64,000 nucleotides of DNA from Nocardiopsis kunsanensis DSM 44524 (GCF_000340965.1 NZ_ANAY01000022.1:1-64000), one strand, 5' to 3'. Numbered from the stretch's first letter, positions 36,827 through 46,129 are shown. Notes: generated by a model from the sequence alone, not told the origin. Made by a program: numbers and translations.

Positions 36827-38842
36827 CTACAGCGCCGCGGCCAGACGTGTGCCCTGGTCGATGGCGCGCTTGGCGTCGAGTTCCGCTGCCACGTCCGCAC
36901 CGCCGATGACGTGCACGGTGGTGCCGAGTCCGGACAGCTCGTCGGCCAGGTCACGGCGCGACTCCTGGCCCGTGCAGACCACGACGTGGTCCACGTCCAG
37001 GATCCGGGGCTCGCCGTCGACGGTGATGTGCAGACCCTCGTCGTCGATCCTGTCGTAGGCGGCGCCCGCGACCATGTCGACACCGCGCTGGCGCAGCTCC
37101 ACCCGATGGATCCACCCGGTGGTCTTGCCCAAGCCCTTCCCGAGCTTGCTGGTCTTGCGCTGGACCAGGTGGACCCGGCGCGGCGGAGCGGGGCGCTCGG
37201 GTTCGGTGAGGCCACCGACGGTGGTGTGGTCGGTGTCCACACCCCACTGGCGGAAGAACTCCCCGATGTCCTGGCTCGCGCCCTCACCGCTGTCGGTCAG
37301 GTACTCGGCCACGTCGAAGCCGATCCCGCCGGCGCCCATGATCGCGACCTTCTCGCCGACCTGGACCTCGCCGCGCAGCACGTCGGCGTAGGAGACGACC
37401 TTCGTGTGGTCGATGCCGGGCACGTCCGGGGTGCGCGGGGACACCCCGGTGGCCACCACGACCTCGTCGTAGCCCTGGAGAGCGGGCGCGTCCACACGGG
37501 CACCCAGGCGCACGTCGACCCCGAGCTTGTCGAGCTGGACCCGGTAGTAGCGCAGGGTCTCCTCGAACTCCTCCTTGCCGGGGACCTTCCGGGCCATGTT
37601 GAGCTGGCCGCCGATCTCGTCCGCGGCGTCGAAGAGGGTGACCCGGTGGCCGACCTCGGCTGCCGAGACCGCGAAGGCCAGGCCGGCCGGTCCGGCGCCG
37701 ACCACGGCGACCTCCTTGACGGTGCGGGTGGGCTCCAGCACGAGCTCCGTCTCGTGACAGGCGCGCGGGTTGACCAGGCACGAGGTGATCTTGAGGCTGA
37801 AGGTGTGGTCCAGGCAGGCCTGGTTGCAGCCGATGCAGGTGTTGATCTCCTCCGACCGCCCTTCGGCGGCCTTGGCCACGAAGTGGGGGTCGGCGAGGAA
37901 GGGCCGGGCCAGGGAGACCATGTCGGCGTCGCCCTCCGCCAGCACCTGCTCGGCGACCTCGGGGGTGTTGATCCGGTTGACGGCCACCAGCGGTACCGAC
38001 ACCTCGCCCATGAGCTTGCGGGTCACCCAGCTGTAGGCACCGCGGGGCACGGACGTGGCGATGGTGGGCACCCGGGCCTCGTGCCAGCCGATCCCTGTGT
38101 TGATGATGTCGGCGCCGGCCTCCTCGACGGCCTTGGCGAGCTGCACGACCTCGGAGAAGGTGGAACCGCCGGGCACCAGGTCCAGCATCGAGAGGCGGTA
38201 GACGACCACGAAGTCCTCGCCGACGCGCTCGCGTACACGCCGCAGGATCTCCAGCGGGAAACGGGTCCGGTTCTCGTAGGAACCGCCCCAGCGGTCCTCG
38301 CGCTGGTTGGTGGCCGAGGCGATGAACTGGTTGATGAGGTAACCCTCGGACCCCATGATCTCGACACCGTCGTAGCCGGCCTCGCGGGCCAGGGCGGTGG
38401 TGTGTGCGAAGTCCTCGATGGTGCGCTCGATGTCGCCCTCGGTGAGCGCGCGGGGGGTGAAGGCGCTGATCGGTGCCTTGATCGCGCTGGGGGCGACCGA
38501 CTCCTCGCTGAAGGCGTACCGGCCGGTGTGCAGGATCTGCATGGCGATACGCCCGCCGGCTGCGTGCACCGCGTCGGTGACGGTCTTGTGTCGGGCGACC
38601 TCGTCGGCGTTGGTGAGCTTGGCGGCCCCGGTGTAGGTGGCACCTTCCGGGTTGGGGGCGATGCCGCCTGTGACGATGAGCCCGGCGCCGCCCCGGGCGC
38701 GCTCGGCGTAGAACTCCGCCATGCGTTCGAAGCCGTCGGGTGCCTCTTCCAGGCCCACGTGCATGGAGCCCATGATGACGCGGTTGGGCAGGGTGGTGAA
38801 GCCCAGGTCGAGGGGTTCCAGGAGGTGGGGGTGCTCGCTCAT
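36827..38842 (-). CDS. fadH: 2,4-dienoyl-CoA reductase-like NADH:flavin oxidoreductase
   Basis: This 671-aa protein has the three-part architecture of FadH and trimethylamine dehydrogenases. It consists of an old-yellow-enzyme TIM barrel with FMN (about 1-345), a 4Fe-4S cluster site CIGCNQAC plus a Cys about 12 residues on, and FAD/NAD Rossmann domains (VAVVGAGPAGLAFA; VAIMGAGGIGFDVAEYL). FadH reduces 2,4-dienoyl-CoA esters in unsaturated fatty-acid oxidation with NADPH. ATG 38842 follows AAGGAG by seven bases; the longer start lacks one. The substrate could be another enone. An inverted repeat sits in the promoter. Confidence 0.85.
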   Translation of the reverse strand: MSEHPHLLEPLDLGFTTLPNRVIMGSMHVGLEEAPDGFERMAEFYAERARGGAGLIVTGGIAPNPEGATYTGAAKLTNADEVARHKTVTDAVHAAGGRIAMQILHTGRYAFSEESVAPSAIKAPISAFTPRALTEGDIERTIEDFAHTTALAREAGYDGVEIMGSEGYLINQFIASATNQREDRWGGSYENRTRFPLEILRRVRERVGEDFVVVYRLSMLDLVPGGSTFSEVVQLAKAVEEAGADIINTGIGWHEARVPTIATSVPRGAYSWVTRKLMGEVSVPLVAVNRINTPEVAEQVLAEGDADMVSLARPFLADPHFVAKAAEGRSEEINTCIGCNQACLDHTFSLKITSCLVNPRACHETELVLEPTRTVKEVAVVGAGPAGLAFAVSAAEVGHRVTLFDAADEIGGQLNMARKVPGKEEFEETLRYYRVQLDKLGVDVRLGARVDAPALQGYDEVVVATGVSPRTPDVPGIDHTKVVSYADVLRGEVQVGEKVAIMGAGGIGFDVAEYLTDSGEGASQDIGEFFRQWGVDTDHTTVGGLTEPERPAPPRRVHLVQRKTSKLGKGLGKTTGWIHRVELRQRGVDMVAGAAYDRIDDEGLHITVDGEPRILDVDHVVVCTGQESRRDLADELSGLGTTVHVIGGADVAAELDAKRAIDQGTRLAAAL

Positions 38843-38896
38843 GTTCGGTCTCCTTGTGCGGTGCATCGTGGCCGGTGTGGGCCCGTCCCCAGTTTA

Positions 38897-38910
38897 TGCA
38901 ACAAGTTGCA
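38897..38910. promoter_or_regulatory. Operator-like inverted repeat before the FadH-like gene
   Basis: TGCAAC-AA-GTTGCA lies 55 bases upstream of the start codon in the A/T-richest part of the gap. It is a typical size for a TetR or PadR operator. Confidence 0.5.
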
Positions 38911-38964
38911 AAATAGGGAGAAGGAGGGCCCGCTCCGCTTCCGACTCCGGCGCCGAACACGAAC

Positions 38965-38994
38965 GCGGCCCCGGGGCACGTGCCCCGGGGCCGC
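38965..38994 (-). terminator. Terminator of the aldo/keto reductase gene
   Basis: A perfect 30-bp palindrome whose half is GCGGCCCCGGGGCAC lies 10 bases past the stop codon. Confidence 0.75.
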
Positions 38995-39004
38995 GCCCGA
39001 ACAG

Positions 39005-39847
39005 TCAGAACTCCTGGTACACCGCCGGATCCTGCCCCCTGTTACGCCCATCGGGACGGCCCAGAGCAGTGATCTCCCCGACTTCCTCGTCCGAGAGGGA
39101 GAAGTCGAAGACCGTCAGGTTCTCCCGCTGGCGTTGCGGCCCCGACGCCTTCGGGATCGGGACCGCCCCCAACTGGTGGTGCCAGCGCAGGACGACCTGC
39201 GCAGGGGTGCGCCCGTGCTTCCGCGCGATGTTCTCGATCACCGGCTCGCCCAGCAGCGTCTTGGCCCGGCTCAGCGGGCTCCACGACTCCGTGCGGATCC
39301 CCAGCTCGGCGTCCTTGGCACGCTGCTCCTGCTGCGGGAAGTAGGGATGCAGCTCGACCTGGTTGACCGAAGGCGTCACCCCGGTGTCCCCGACGATGCG
39401 GTCCAGGTGCTCGGGCAGGAAGTTCGACACCCCGATGGAACGCACCAGCCCGCGCTCGCGTGCCTCCACCAACGCCCGCCAGGCCTGCACGTACAGGTCC
39501 TCGACCGGGTTCGGCCAGTGGATGAGGTACAGGTCCAGGTACTCCAGCCCCGAGGCGCGCAGGGATCCCTCGACCGCCTCCAGGGCCCGGGCATAGGCAT
39601 GGTCGCGCCCGGGGAGCTTGGAGGTGACCCACAGCTCCTCCCTGGGCACCGGTGAGCGCCGTACCGCCTCACCCACCGCGTCCTCGTTCTGATAATTGAC
39701 CGCCGAGTCCAACAACCGGTGGCCGACCTCGATCGCCGACACGATCGACCGGGTGCCCTCCTCCCCCGTGAGCTGATAGGTACCGAACCCGAGCGCGGGC
39801 ATCTCCGTGCCGTCGGAGAGCTCGTGCCGCGGAACGTCCTGGGCCAT
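39005..39847 (-). CDS. Aldo/keto reductase
   Basis: This 280-aa NADPH-dependent reductase of the 2,5-diketo-gluconate reductase type has a TIM barrel with GHRLLDSAVNYQNEDAVGEA (catalytic Asp and Tyr), the Lys in WVTSKLPG and the His in DLYLIHWPNP. The C-terminal cofactor block is AVPIPKASGPQRQREN, with Ala-Ser in place of the more common Lys-Ser. ATG 39847 has GGAGG eight bases upstream. It ends before a strong palindrome that separates it from the FadH-like gene. Confidence 0.88.
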   Translation of the reverse strand: MAQDVPRHELSDGTEMPALGFGTYQLTGEEGTRSIVSAIEVGHRLLDSAVNYQNEDAVGEAVRRSPVPREELWVTSKLPGRDHAYARALEAVEGSLRASGLEYLDLYLIHWPNPVEDLYVQAWRALVEARERGLVRSIGVSNFLPEHLDRIVGDTGVTPSVNQVELHPYFPQQEQRAKDAELGIRTESWSPLSRAKTLLGEPVIENIARKHGRTPAQVVLRWHHQLGAVPIPKASGPQRQRENLTVFDFSLSDEEVGEITALGRPDGRNRGQDPAVYQEF

Positions 39848-39881
39848 GCTCGACACCTCCGTGGGTCGGTCGTTTCCTGGG

Positions 39882-40757
39882 TCACCGAGTATCGTCGTCA
39901 GGGGTGACGGCCTCGAAGACGGAGGCGATGTCATCGTCCCGGAAACCGCTCAGCTCGGCCGCCTTGAACTGCACACGTACACCGTCCAGAACACCCGACG
40001 CAATGCCGTGGCCGCGGGCACTGGCCACCATCAGGTCGAGGTCCTTGAGCGCGCCGTGCACCGGGAAAGAGACCGGGTACTCACCGCTGAGCATCATCTC
40101 CCCCTTGAGGTGCGCGTAATCGGCGTCCAAGGCTCCACCGGAGATCGCCTCCAGGAAGAGTCGGGGGTCCGCGCCCATCGCACGGGCCATCGCCATCGAC
40201 TGGGCCACCCCCGCCGTCAACGTGGTGACCCACGCGTTGCAGGCCAGCTTGAGACCCGAGGCCCTGCCGGGCTCGTCACCCACGTGGACCTCGCGTGAGG
40301 AGAAGGCCTCCAGCACCGGGCGAGCCGCCGCCAGCGCCGTCCCCTCACCCGCGGTCAGGACCACGAGCGCGCCCTGTTCGGCGGGTTCCTTGGTGCCCAG
40401 GACGGGTGTGTCGACCATGCGGACCCCGTGCTGCTCGGCGAGTCGGGCGAGGTCGTCCGTGCCCTTCACCCCGACCGTGCCCGCCTGCGCCCACACCGTC
40501 TCGGGTGAGCACGAGGGCAGGGCCTGCTCCATGACATGGGCGGTCACCCCCTCGTCGAAGAGGACGGTGAGCACGACATCGGCGCCCTGCACCGCTTCCG
40601 CCGGCGAGGCCGCGGCACGTGCGCCGGCCTCTACCAGGGGACGGGTCCTGTCCCGGGTGCGGTTCCACACCTGTACCTCGAAACCCCGGGCGATGAGGTT
40701 CGCGGCCATGCCCGACCCCATGATCCCGGTCCCCAGGACCGCTACCGTGGTACTCAT
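39882..40757 (-). CDS. NAD(P)-dependent beta-hydroxyacid dehydrogenase
   Basis: This 291-aa protein is of the 3-hydroxyisobutyrate / 6-phosphogluconate dehydrogenase superfamily. It has an N-terminal Rossmann fold VAVLGTGIMGSGMAANLI, the substrate-binding stretch DTPVLGTKEPAEQGALVVL, and the conserved Lys in GLKLACNAWVTT. Members oxidise small 3-hydroxy acids or reduce imines or semialdehydes; the exact substrate is not evident. It lies 34 bases upstream of the aldo/keto reductase on the same strand, so the two are likely co-transcribed. Confidence 0.85.
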   Translation of the reverse strand: MSTTVAVLGTGIMGSGMAANLIARGFEVQVWNRTRDRTRPLVEAGARAAASPAEAVQGADVVLTVLFDEGVTAHVMEQALPSCSPETVWAQAGTVGVKGTDDLARLAEQHGVRMVDTPVLGTKEPAEQGALVVLTAGEGTALAAARPVLEAFSSREVHVGDEPGRASGLKLACNAWVTTLTAGVAQSMAMARAMGADPRLFLEAISGGALDADYAHLKGEMMLSGEYPVSFPVHGALKDLDLMVASARGHGIASGVLDGVRVQFKAAELSGFRDDDIASVFEAVTPDDDTR

Positions 40758-40934
40758 AGCTCTCCCCTCGGACGGCGCCAGCCTGGACCCAGACTAGGGA
40801 CGGCGAGGGCGCCGGACCAGGAGCGGCGCGGGGAAGGGCCGCAGTACGGCGGCCCGGGAGCGGGCGGCGGAGCCCCCGGTGCTGTGGGCGGCGGGTCCGG
40901 GAGACCTCCGGATGCCCGTTGTGGCCAGGAACGA

Positions 40935-40969
40935 CGAAGGCCCGGAACGCTGTGCGTCCCGGGCCTTCG
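40935..40969 (-). terminator. Terminator of tRNA-Ser(GGA)
   Basis: GAAGGCCCGG pairs with CCGGGCCTTC, with an inner ACGC/GCGT stem. It begins 6 bases beyond the tRNA 3' end. Confidence 0.8.
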
Positions 40970-40975
40970 CTCCGG

Positions 40976-41060
40976 CGGAGGATAAGGGATTCGAACCCTT
41001 GAGGGGTTGCCCCCAACACGCTTTCCAAGCGTGCGCCCTAGGCCACTAGGCGAATCCTCC
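40976..41060 (-). tRNA. tRNA-Ser(GGA)
   Basis: Eighty-five bases. GGAGGAT pairs with ATCCTCC, the anticodon loop is TTGGAAA between CACGC and GCGTG (anticodon GGA), there is a long variable arm, and the T-loop is GGTTCGAATCC. The genomic 3' end reads GCCG, so the terminal A of CCA must be added by PcnA. The upstream element CCTGTAGAGT (complement of 41068-41077) matches the one before tRNA-Ser(CGA). Confidence 0.96.
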
Positions 41061-41245
41061 GAGATCAACTCTACAGGCTCCGGAGGGGTGCTTCGTCCAT
41101 CCCTCCGGCCGACGGTCGACCGTTCCCGGGCGCTGCGCGTCCGGTCACGGCCAGACACTACATCCTTCGCGGAGGGGTGTGCACACGCGCACGGGACAGG
41201 GCCCGGAAAGGGTTTGCCAGAGCGGTCCCCGTTTCGGGTAGGCTT

Positions 41246-41341
41246 GGGGCAGACCCCTCGTGCGGCGTCACCCTATGAACCTCCCCAGGGCCGGAAGGCA
41301 GCAAGGATAAGTGGGCTCTGGCGGGTGCGCGGGGGGTCCTT
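41246..41341 (+). ncRNA. ffs: Signal recognition particle RNA (4.5S-type)
   Basis: The Ffh-binding domain is intact: GAACC..CAGGGCCGGAAGGCAG followed by CAAGGATAAG, with the GGAA tetraloop and both asymmetric internal loops. The ends pair GGGGCAGACCCC with GGGGGGTCC, and TTTTCT follows. Its location 115 bases before dnaX is the usual actinobacterial one. The exact 5' end is approximate. Confidence 0.93.
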
Positions 41342-41456
41342 TTCTGTCTCTGGGAGTCCCAGCCGTCCCCCTCCCGGTTTCCCACGACCCGGCCCGAGCT
41401 GTCGGTGGTAGCGGGTTGAATGGACCCGTGGCAGGGACCAGGGGAGTGATCGCACC

Positions 41457-43742
41457 GTGAGCATCGCGCTGTACCGCAAGTACCGTCCGGCGACGTTCGG
41501 CGAAGTACGCGGTCAGGAACACGTGACGGACCCGCTGCGGCAGGCACTGCGCAGCGGACGCATCAACCACGCCTACCTCTTCAGCGGCCCGCGCGGCTGC
41601 GGCAAGACCACGAGCGCGCGCATCCTGGCCCGGTCGCTCAACTGCGAGGAGGGGCCCACCCCCGACCCGTGCGGCACGTGCGGGTCCTGCGTGGCCCTGG
41701 GCCCCGACGGTGGCGGCAGCATCGACGTCATCGAGATCGACGCGGCCTCGCACGGTGGTGTTGACGACGCTCGCGACCTGCGGGAGCGTGCGTTCTTCGC
41801 TCCGGTGAACTCGCGCTACAAGATCTATGTCATCGACGAGGCGCACATGGTGACCCGTGAGGGGTTCAACGCGCTGCTCAAACTCGTCGAGGAGCCCCCA
41901 CCGCACCTGAAGTTCGTCTTCGCCACGACCGAACCCGAGAAGGTCATCGGGACGATCCGGTCGCGAACGCACCATTACCCGTTCCGGCTGATCCCGCCGA
42001 CCACCCTGAAGGAACTCATGCAGGACCTCCTTCAGGAGGAGGGCCTCCGCTACGAGCAAGCCGCTCTGCCCCTGGTCGTGCGCGCGGGCGCGGGTTCGGC
42101 GCGCGACAGCCTGTCGGTGCTGGACCAGCTCATCGCCGGGTCCGGGGACGAGGGCATTACCCGTGAAGGCGCGGTGGGCCTGCTCGGTTACACCGACTCC
42201 AGCCTGTTGGGGGAGATGGTCGACGCGCTCGGCGAACGGGACGGTGCCGCGGTCTTCGGACTGATCGACCGGGTGGTCGAGGGCGGCCACGATCCGCGCC
42301 GTTTCGCCACCGACCTGCTCGAACGCTTCCGTGACCTGGTGGTCCTGGCGGCCGTGCCCGACGCCCTCGACAAGGGGCTGGTCAACGTCGCGGCCGAGTC
42401 CGTCGAGCAGATGCAGGCACAGGCCTCCCGTATGGGGCCGGCCGAGCTCACCCGTGCCGCCGACATCCTCAACCAGGGGTTGACGGAGATGCGCGGTGCG
42501 ACCGCGCCCCGGCTCATGCTGGAGCTGATGTGCTCGCGTGTGTTGTTGCCCGCGACCGACTCCGACCACACGGCACTCCTGGCCCGGCTGGAACAGATGG
42601 AGCGCCGTGTCTCCTCCGGCGCTGCGGCCGCACCGCCACAGCAGCCCGCACCACCGCAGCAACCCGCAGCGCCCCCGGCCGCACCGCAGGCACCCGCCGA
42701 ACCTCCTCGGGCCCCGACCGCTCCGGCCGCACAGCCCCAACAGCCGGCGCCCGAGCGTCCGCAGGGGTCGGCCGAACCCACGGGTTGGTCCACCGGTGCG
42801 ACCGCCGCGCCGCAACCCCAGCAGGCTCCAGCACAGCCCCAGCAGGCCGCAGCGCAGCATGCCGCTCAGGAACCGGCCCCCGGTGGGGGAGCGCTCGATC
42901 TCGGCCGGCTCCAGGGCGCCTGGCACCAGATCCTGGAAGCGGTCAAGAACCGGCGGCGGTTCACCTGGATGGTGCTCACCGGCAGCGACGTCGGCCCCGA
43001 GGGGGTCGAGGGCAACACCGTACTCCTCGGTTTCTCGCGCCCCAACGAGGCCAAGGGCTTCAGTAACAGCGGTAGTGACCAGGTGGTCGCGGCAGCGATC
43101 CAGGAGGTCCTGGGTGTCGAGGTCCGGGTCGCCGCGGGTGGCCAGGGCGGTGGCGGGGCTCCCACGCGTGCCCCGGAACCGCCGCGTCCGGCCGAGCCCG
43201 CGGGATGGGGCGGCCCTGCCCAGGAACCGCCGCGTCCGGCCGAGCCCGCGGGATGGGGCGGCCCTGCCCAGGAACCGCCGCGTCCGGCCGAGCCCGCGGG
43301 ATGGGGCGGCCCTGCCCAGGAACCGCCGCGTCCGGCCGAGCCCGCACGCGCCCCGGAAACACCGGCCCCCGAGCCGACCCCGGAACCCGCGTCCCAGGGG
43401 CCGACCGAGCCGCAGGTCCCGCCAGGCCCGCCGGCGGACAAGATCGTCACCGGGTTGGAGGAGCCGCCGCCGGACCCGTTCGAGGACGCCTCGGCCGCCC
43501 CGCCGCCCGAGCCTGCTCAGGGGCAGGCCGAACCGCAGCGCGGGGCAGCACAGGAGCGGCGGCCCGAGCCGACGGGGCCCGAACGCCCCGGTCCGTCCGG
43601 GGGAACAGACGCCGGAGGAGCTCCCGGCGGCCCGGACGCTTCTGGCGGACCGGGCGCCTCGGGTACCTCGGGTGTGGCGCTCATCGAGAGCGAGCTCGGC
43701 GGCAAACTCATCGACGAGATCGAACACGATCCCCAGGGCTGA
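41457..43742 (+). CDS. dnaX: DNA polymerase III subunits gamma/tau
   Basis: The clamp-loader ATPase. The 761-aa protein has Walker A (GPRGCGKTTSARIL), the four-Cys zinc module CEEGPTPDPCGTCGSC and Walker B DEAHM in the first 150 residues. The collar domain ends at about 370. A long Ala/Pro/Gln-rich linker follows, then a C-terminal domain (about 480-560, LDLGRLQGAWHQILEAVKN) and a Pro-rich tail containing an exact 16-residue repeat. The GTG start follows GGGAGTGATCGCACC. SRP RNA lies upstream. The usual ybaB-recR partners come after two inserted minus-strand genes. Confidence 0.95.
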   Translation: MSIALYRKYRPATFGEVRGQEHVTDPLRQALRSGRINHAYLFSGPRGCGKTTSARILARSLNCEEGPTPDPCGTCGSCVALGPDGGGSIDVIEIDAASHGGVDDARDLRERAFFAPVNSRYKIYVIDEAHMVTREGFNALLKLVEEPPPHLKFVFATTEPEKVIGTIRSRTHHYPFRLIPPTTLKELMQDLLQEEGLRYEQAALPLVVRAGAGSARDSLSVLDQLIAGSGDEGITREGAVGLLGYTDSSLLGEMVDALGERDGAAVFGLIDRVVEGGHDPRRFATDLLERFRDLVVLAAVPDALDKGLVNVAAESVEQMQAQASRMGPAELTRAADILNQGLTEMRGATAPRLMLELMCSRVLLPATDSDHTALLARLEQMERRVSSGAAAAPPQQPAPPQQPAAPPAAPQAPAEPPRAPTAPAAQPQQPAPERPQGSAEPTGWSTGATAAPQPQQAPAQPQQAAAQHAAQEPAPGGGALDLGRLQGAWHQILEAVKNRRRFTWMVLTGSDVGPEGVEGNTVLLGFSRPNEAKGFSNSGSDQVVAAAIQEVLGVEVRVAAGGQGGGGAPTRAPEPPRPAEPAGWGGPAQEPPRPAEPAGWGGPAQEPPRPAEPAGWGGPAQEPPRPAEPARAPETPAPEPTPEPASQGPTEPQVPPGPPADKIVTGLEEPPPDPFEDASAAPPPEPAQGQAEPQRGAAQERRPEPTGPERPGPSGGTDAGGAPGGPDASGGPGASGTSGVALIESELGGKLIDEIEHDPQG
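43176..43345. repeat. 48-bp tandem repeat in dnaX, 3.5 copies
   Basis: Units start at 43176, 43224 and 43272, with a 26-base partial copy at 43320. The copies are identical at DNA level, including third positions. Each encodes EPPRPAEPAGWGGPAQ. Confidence 0.95.
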
Positions 43743-43754
43743 ACGCCGCACCGG

Positions 43755-44369
43755 TCAGGGCCTCAGGGCACACATGACCATGTCGACGAGGTCTTCCGCG
43801 TAGGTGTGGGTCAGGGGTGCGGTCCGCAGCAGCCACCGTTTCTGGAACGGTCCGGTGAGCAGCTCGACGGCCAGCTCGAGATCGGCATCGGCACGCACCT
43901 GTCCCGCGTCCACCGCGCTGCGCAACCGTTCTTTGTACACCTCCGTTCCGGGGGAAACGAGGCGTTCGCCGATCTGTACGGCCAGTTCGGTGTCGTGCTG
44001 GATCTCCGCGGTGAAGGCACGTGCGGTCCGGTCCATCGCGGGGGTGGTGAACTCGTCGACGGTGGCGCGCAGCACGGTCTTCAGATCGGTGGCGACATCC
44101 CCGGTGTCGGGCAGTGGTTGCCCGGCCTTCTCACCGGTCAGATGGGTGAACACGTCCAGGACCACGGCGGACTTGGAGGGCCACCACCGGTAGATGGTCT
44201 GTTTACCGACCCGGGCGCGGGCGGCGATGGCTTCCATGGTCATCCGGGCGAACCCGACCTCGACGATGAGTTCCGAGGCGGCGTCGAGGATCGCGCGTTC
44301 GGCCCGTGCGCTGCGGCGCTTCGGGTTCGGCGCGCGCCGTCCGCCGTCGGCTGAGGCATTCTCCTTCAT
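43755..44369 (-). CDS. TetR family transcriptional regulator
   Basis: This 204-aa protein has an N-terminal helix-turn-helix (about 20-66: AILDAASELIVEVGF, then MTMEAIAARARVGKQTIYRW) and a helical ligand-binding domain. The WWPSKSAVV segment after the recognition helix is typical of one large actinobacterial TetR group. The effector and target are unknown. It converges with dnaX with only 12 bases between stops and interrupts the usual dnaX-ybaB-recR linkage. Confidence 0.9.
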   Translation of the reverse strand: MKENASADGGRRAPNPKRRSARAERAILDAASELIVEVGFARMTMEAIAARARVGKQTIYRWWPSKSAVVLDVFTHLTGEKAGQPLPDTGDVATDLKTVLRATVDEFTTPAMDRTARAFTAEIQHDTELAVQIGERLVSPGTEVYKERLRSAVDAGQVRADADLELAVELLTGPFQKRWLLRTAPLTHTYAEDLVDMVMCALRP

Positions 44370-44598
44370 GCTCCCACGCTATCCGGGGAAGAACGAGACG
44401 TACCGTCTTGGCCCAGAGGGTGCTCCACCGGTTCCGGAAGGACGGGACGCCGCGGCCCGACGTGGGAGGGGCGAGGGCCGTGGCCGAGAACAAAGGGCAG
44501 TCTGCTCGGGGCGGGAGTCCCGGGGCCGCGGTCCGAGCTGTGCGGAGGCCCCGTCCGCCGGCGGTGGGGGCCCGCCGCTCGTGTCCGGGAGTTCGGGC

Positions 44599-45777
44599 TC
44601 AGCGCCCTGTGGCCGGTGTGACCGGCCAGGACCGGCCCTCGGGGGAGTCCAGCCAGGTCCGGTGCGTGCCGTCGTCTCCGACCGAGATCCCGAAGCGATC
44701 CGGAGGGGGCTCGGCGAGCTCGGTCCAGGTGGCCAGAGCCTCCTCGAACTCGTCCCAGATGCTGCGCGGTCCGCCCTGCTCGATCATCCACGAGGTCCCG
44801 TACGGATACACACGCACCCACGACTCGTCGGTGTGGTCGTTGATCCATACCCCCGACCCGGTCCCGATCCATCGGCGCCGCACCCGCCAGTCCGGCACCA
44901 TCACCGACAGCGCGAACGCCGACGGGAACGACATCAGCGGCGCGATCGGGTCCTCCTGGGTCAGGCGGTACTCGTCCGGCTGTTGCCCGCTGTCGTGCAC
45001 CGGCGGCGCCTGCGGTCCGGGAACGCGCAGGGGCACAAAACCCACGCCCCCGTGGAAGGTCCCGTGTGCAGTGCCGTCACCGGGGCACTCGAACCGTGCC
45101 AGTACCCCTGCGCCCTCCAACGCGCCCCACGGACACACGATGAGCCCGTCCGGGCGAATCTGCTCCAACCACGAGGGTGGAAGGGTCCGTACCCCGCAGG
45201 TGGAGGTGATCCGGTCGTAGGGGGCGCTCTCGGGACGGCCCGCGTAGCCGTCGGCCACGACGATGCGGGGGGAACGCCCCTCTTCCGACAAGGCCTGCCG
45301 GGCGTTCTCGGCCACCCGCGGATCGATCTCCATCGAGTCCACCGAGCCGTCACCGAGCCGATGCGCGAGCAGAGCGGTGTTCCAACCGGTACCGGTGCCG
45401 ATCTCCAGGGCACGCAATCCGTCTGCGAGCTCGGCCAGGCCCAGGAGCTGGGCCAGGACGGTGGGTGCGGAACTGGAGGAGGTCGCCGCCTCCGCCTCGG
45501 GGGTGCGTGGCGTGGCCTCGTCGCCACGCTGTCGCGGCACCCCGCCCTCGTCCACACGGGTGATGATCGCGTTGTCGGCGTAGACCGCGGCCAGCCAGCG
45601 TTCGGGGTTCCCTGTGGCGTCGAGCGTGGTCCCGCGCACGGTCGAAGCACCGGTGTCCGGGATGAAGGAGTGCCGTGGAACCGCCCGGAAGGCCTCGATG
45701 AGACCGGGATCGGTGAGTGTGCCGTCCGCGACCATCGCCTCGATCAGCGCCGAATGGCGTTCCCTGGCGGTCAACAC
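44599..45777 (-). CDS. Protein-L-isoaspartate O-methyltransferase-like protein
   Basis: This 392-aa protein starts at a GTG (45777) with GGGGGA eight bases before. It has an N-terminal PCMT region (VPRHSFIPDTGA), the SAM-binding loop ALEIGTGTGWNTALLAHRLG and the acidic MEIDPRVAENA motif. It continues into a ~180-aa C-terminal extension seen in actinobacterial PCMT-like enzymes that work with lanthipeptide, graspetide or FxLD peptide clusters. No precursor peptide or maturase is visible nearby, so a general repair role is equally likely. The insert around residues 90-110 is Ser/Ala-rich. Confidence 0.75.
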   Translation of the reverse strand: MLTARERHSALIEAMVADGTLTDPGLIEAFRAVPRHSFIPDTGASTVRGTTLDATGNPERWLAAVYADNAIITRVDEGGVPRQRGDEATPRTPEAEAATSSSSAPTVLAQLLGLAELADGLRALEIGTGTGWNTALLAHRLGDGSVDSMEIDPRVAENARQALSEEGRSPRIVVADGYAGRPESAPYDRITSTCGVRTLPPSWLEQIRPDGLIVCPWGALEGAGVLARFECPGDGTAHGTFHGGVGFVPLRVPGPQAPPVHDSGQQPDEYRLTQEDPIAPLMSFPSAFALSVMVPDWRVRRRWIGTGSGVWINDHTDESWVRVYPYGTSWMIEQGGPRSIWDEFEEALATWTELAEPPPDRFGISVGDDGTHRTWLDSPEGRSWPVTPATGR

Positions 45778-46129
45778 GTGATCGGTCCCCCGTGACGTCT
45801 CGGTCGTGCCCCGCAAGACACATCTGCAACCGAAAGTGATGTTAGCGCTACTCTTCGTCTCAGTCGTGCCTAGGGGGGCGTTGTCGGTGGGTCGGTGCCG
45901 AGCGAGGCGCAGCGGTTCCCGCTGTTCGAAAGGGGCGCCGGGGGAGTGATCGGGCGGACTCGTTCGTTGTCGGGCCAGGAGGGGTTCTACGCACACGTAC
46001 GCGGTGCCGACCGAACACCTCCGGGGGCACTGCTCGGCCACCGGACGGCACCGGAGCCGAGCGGTTACGCTCACAGGAACAGCGAGACAGCGACATCCGG
46101 CACCGCGGGTGCCGAAGAGGGAGACGGCC
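45778..46129. other. Divergent region methyltransferase / ybaB
   Basis: About 350 bases without a gene. GTTAGCGCTAC near 45840 is a small dyad in the likely methyltransferase promoter. The ybaB-recR promoter must also lie here. Confidence 0.4.

Noticed and set aside
36371-39655. A 1094-codon open frame on the plus strand
   Set aside because: It is antisense to the PadR, FadH-like and aldo/keto reductase genes, which have clear motifs. The frame stays open only because of GC-rich third positions opposite real codons.
43176-43345. CRISPR-like array
   Set aside because: The repeats are directly adjacent without spacers and are in frame within dnaX; it is a coding minisatellite.
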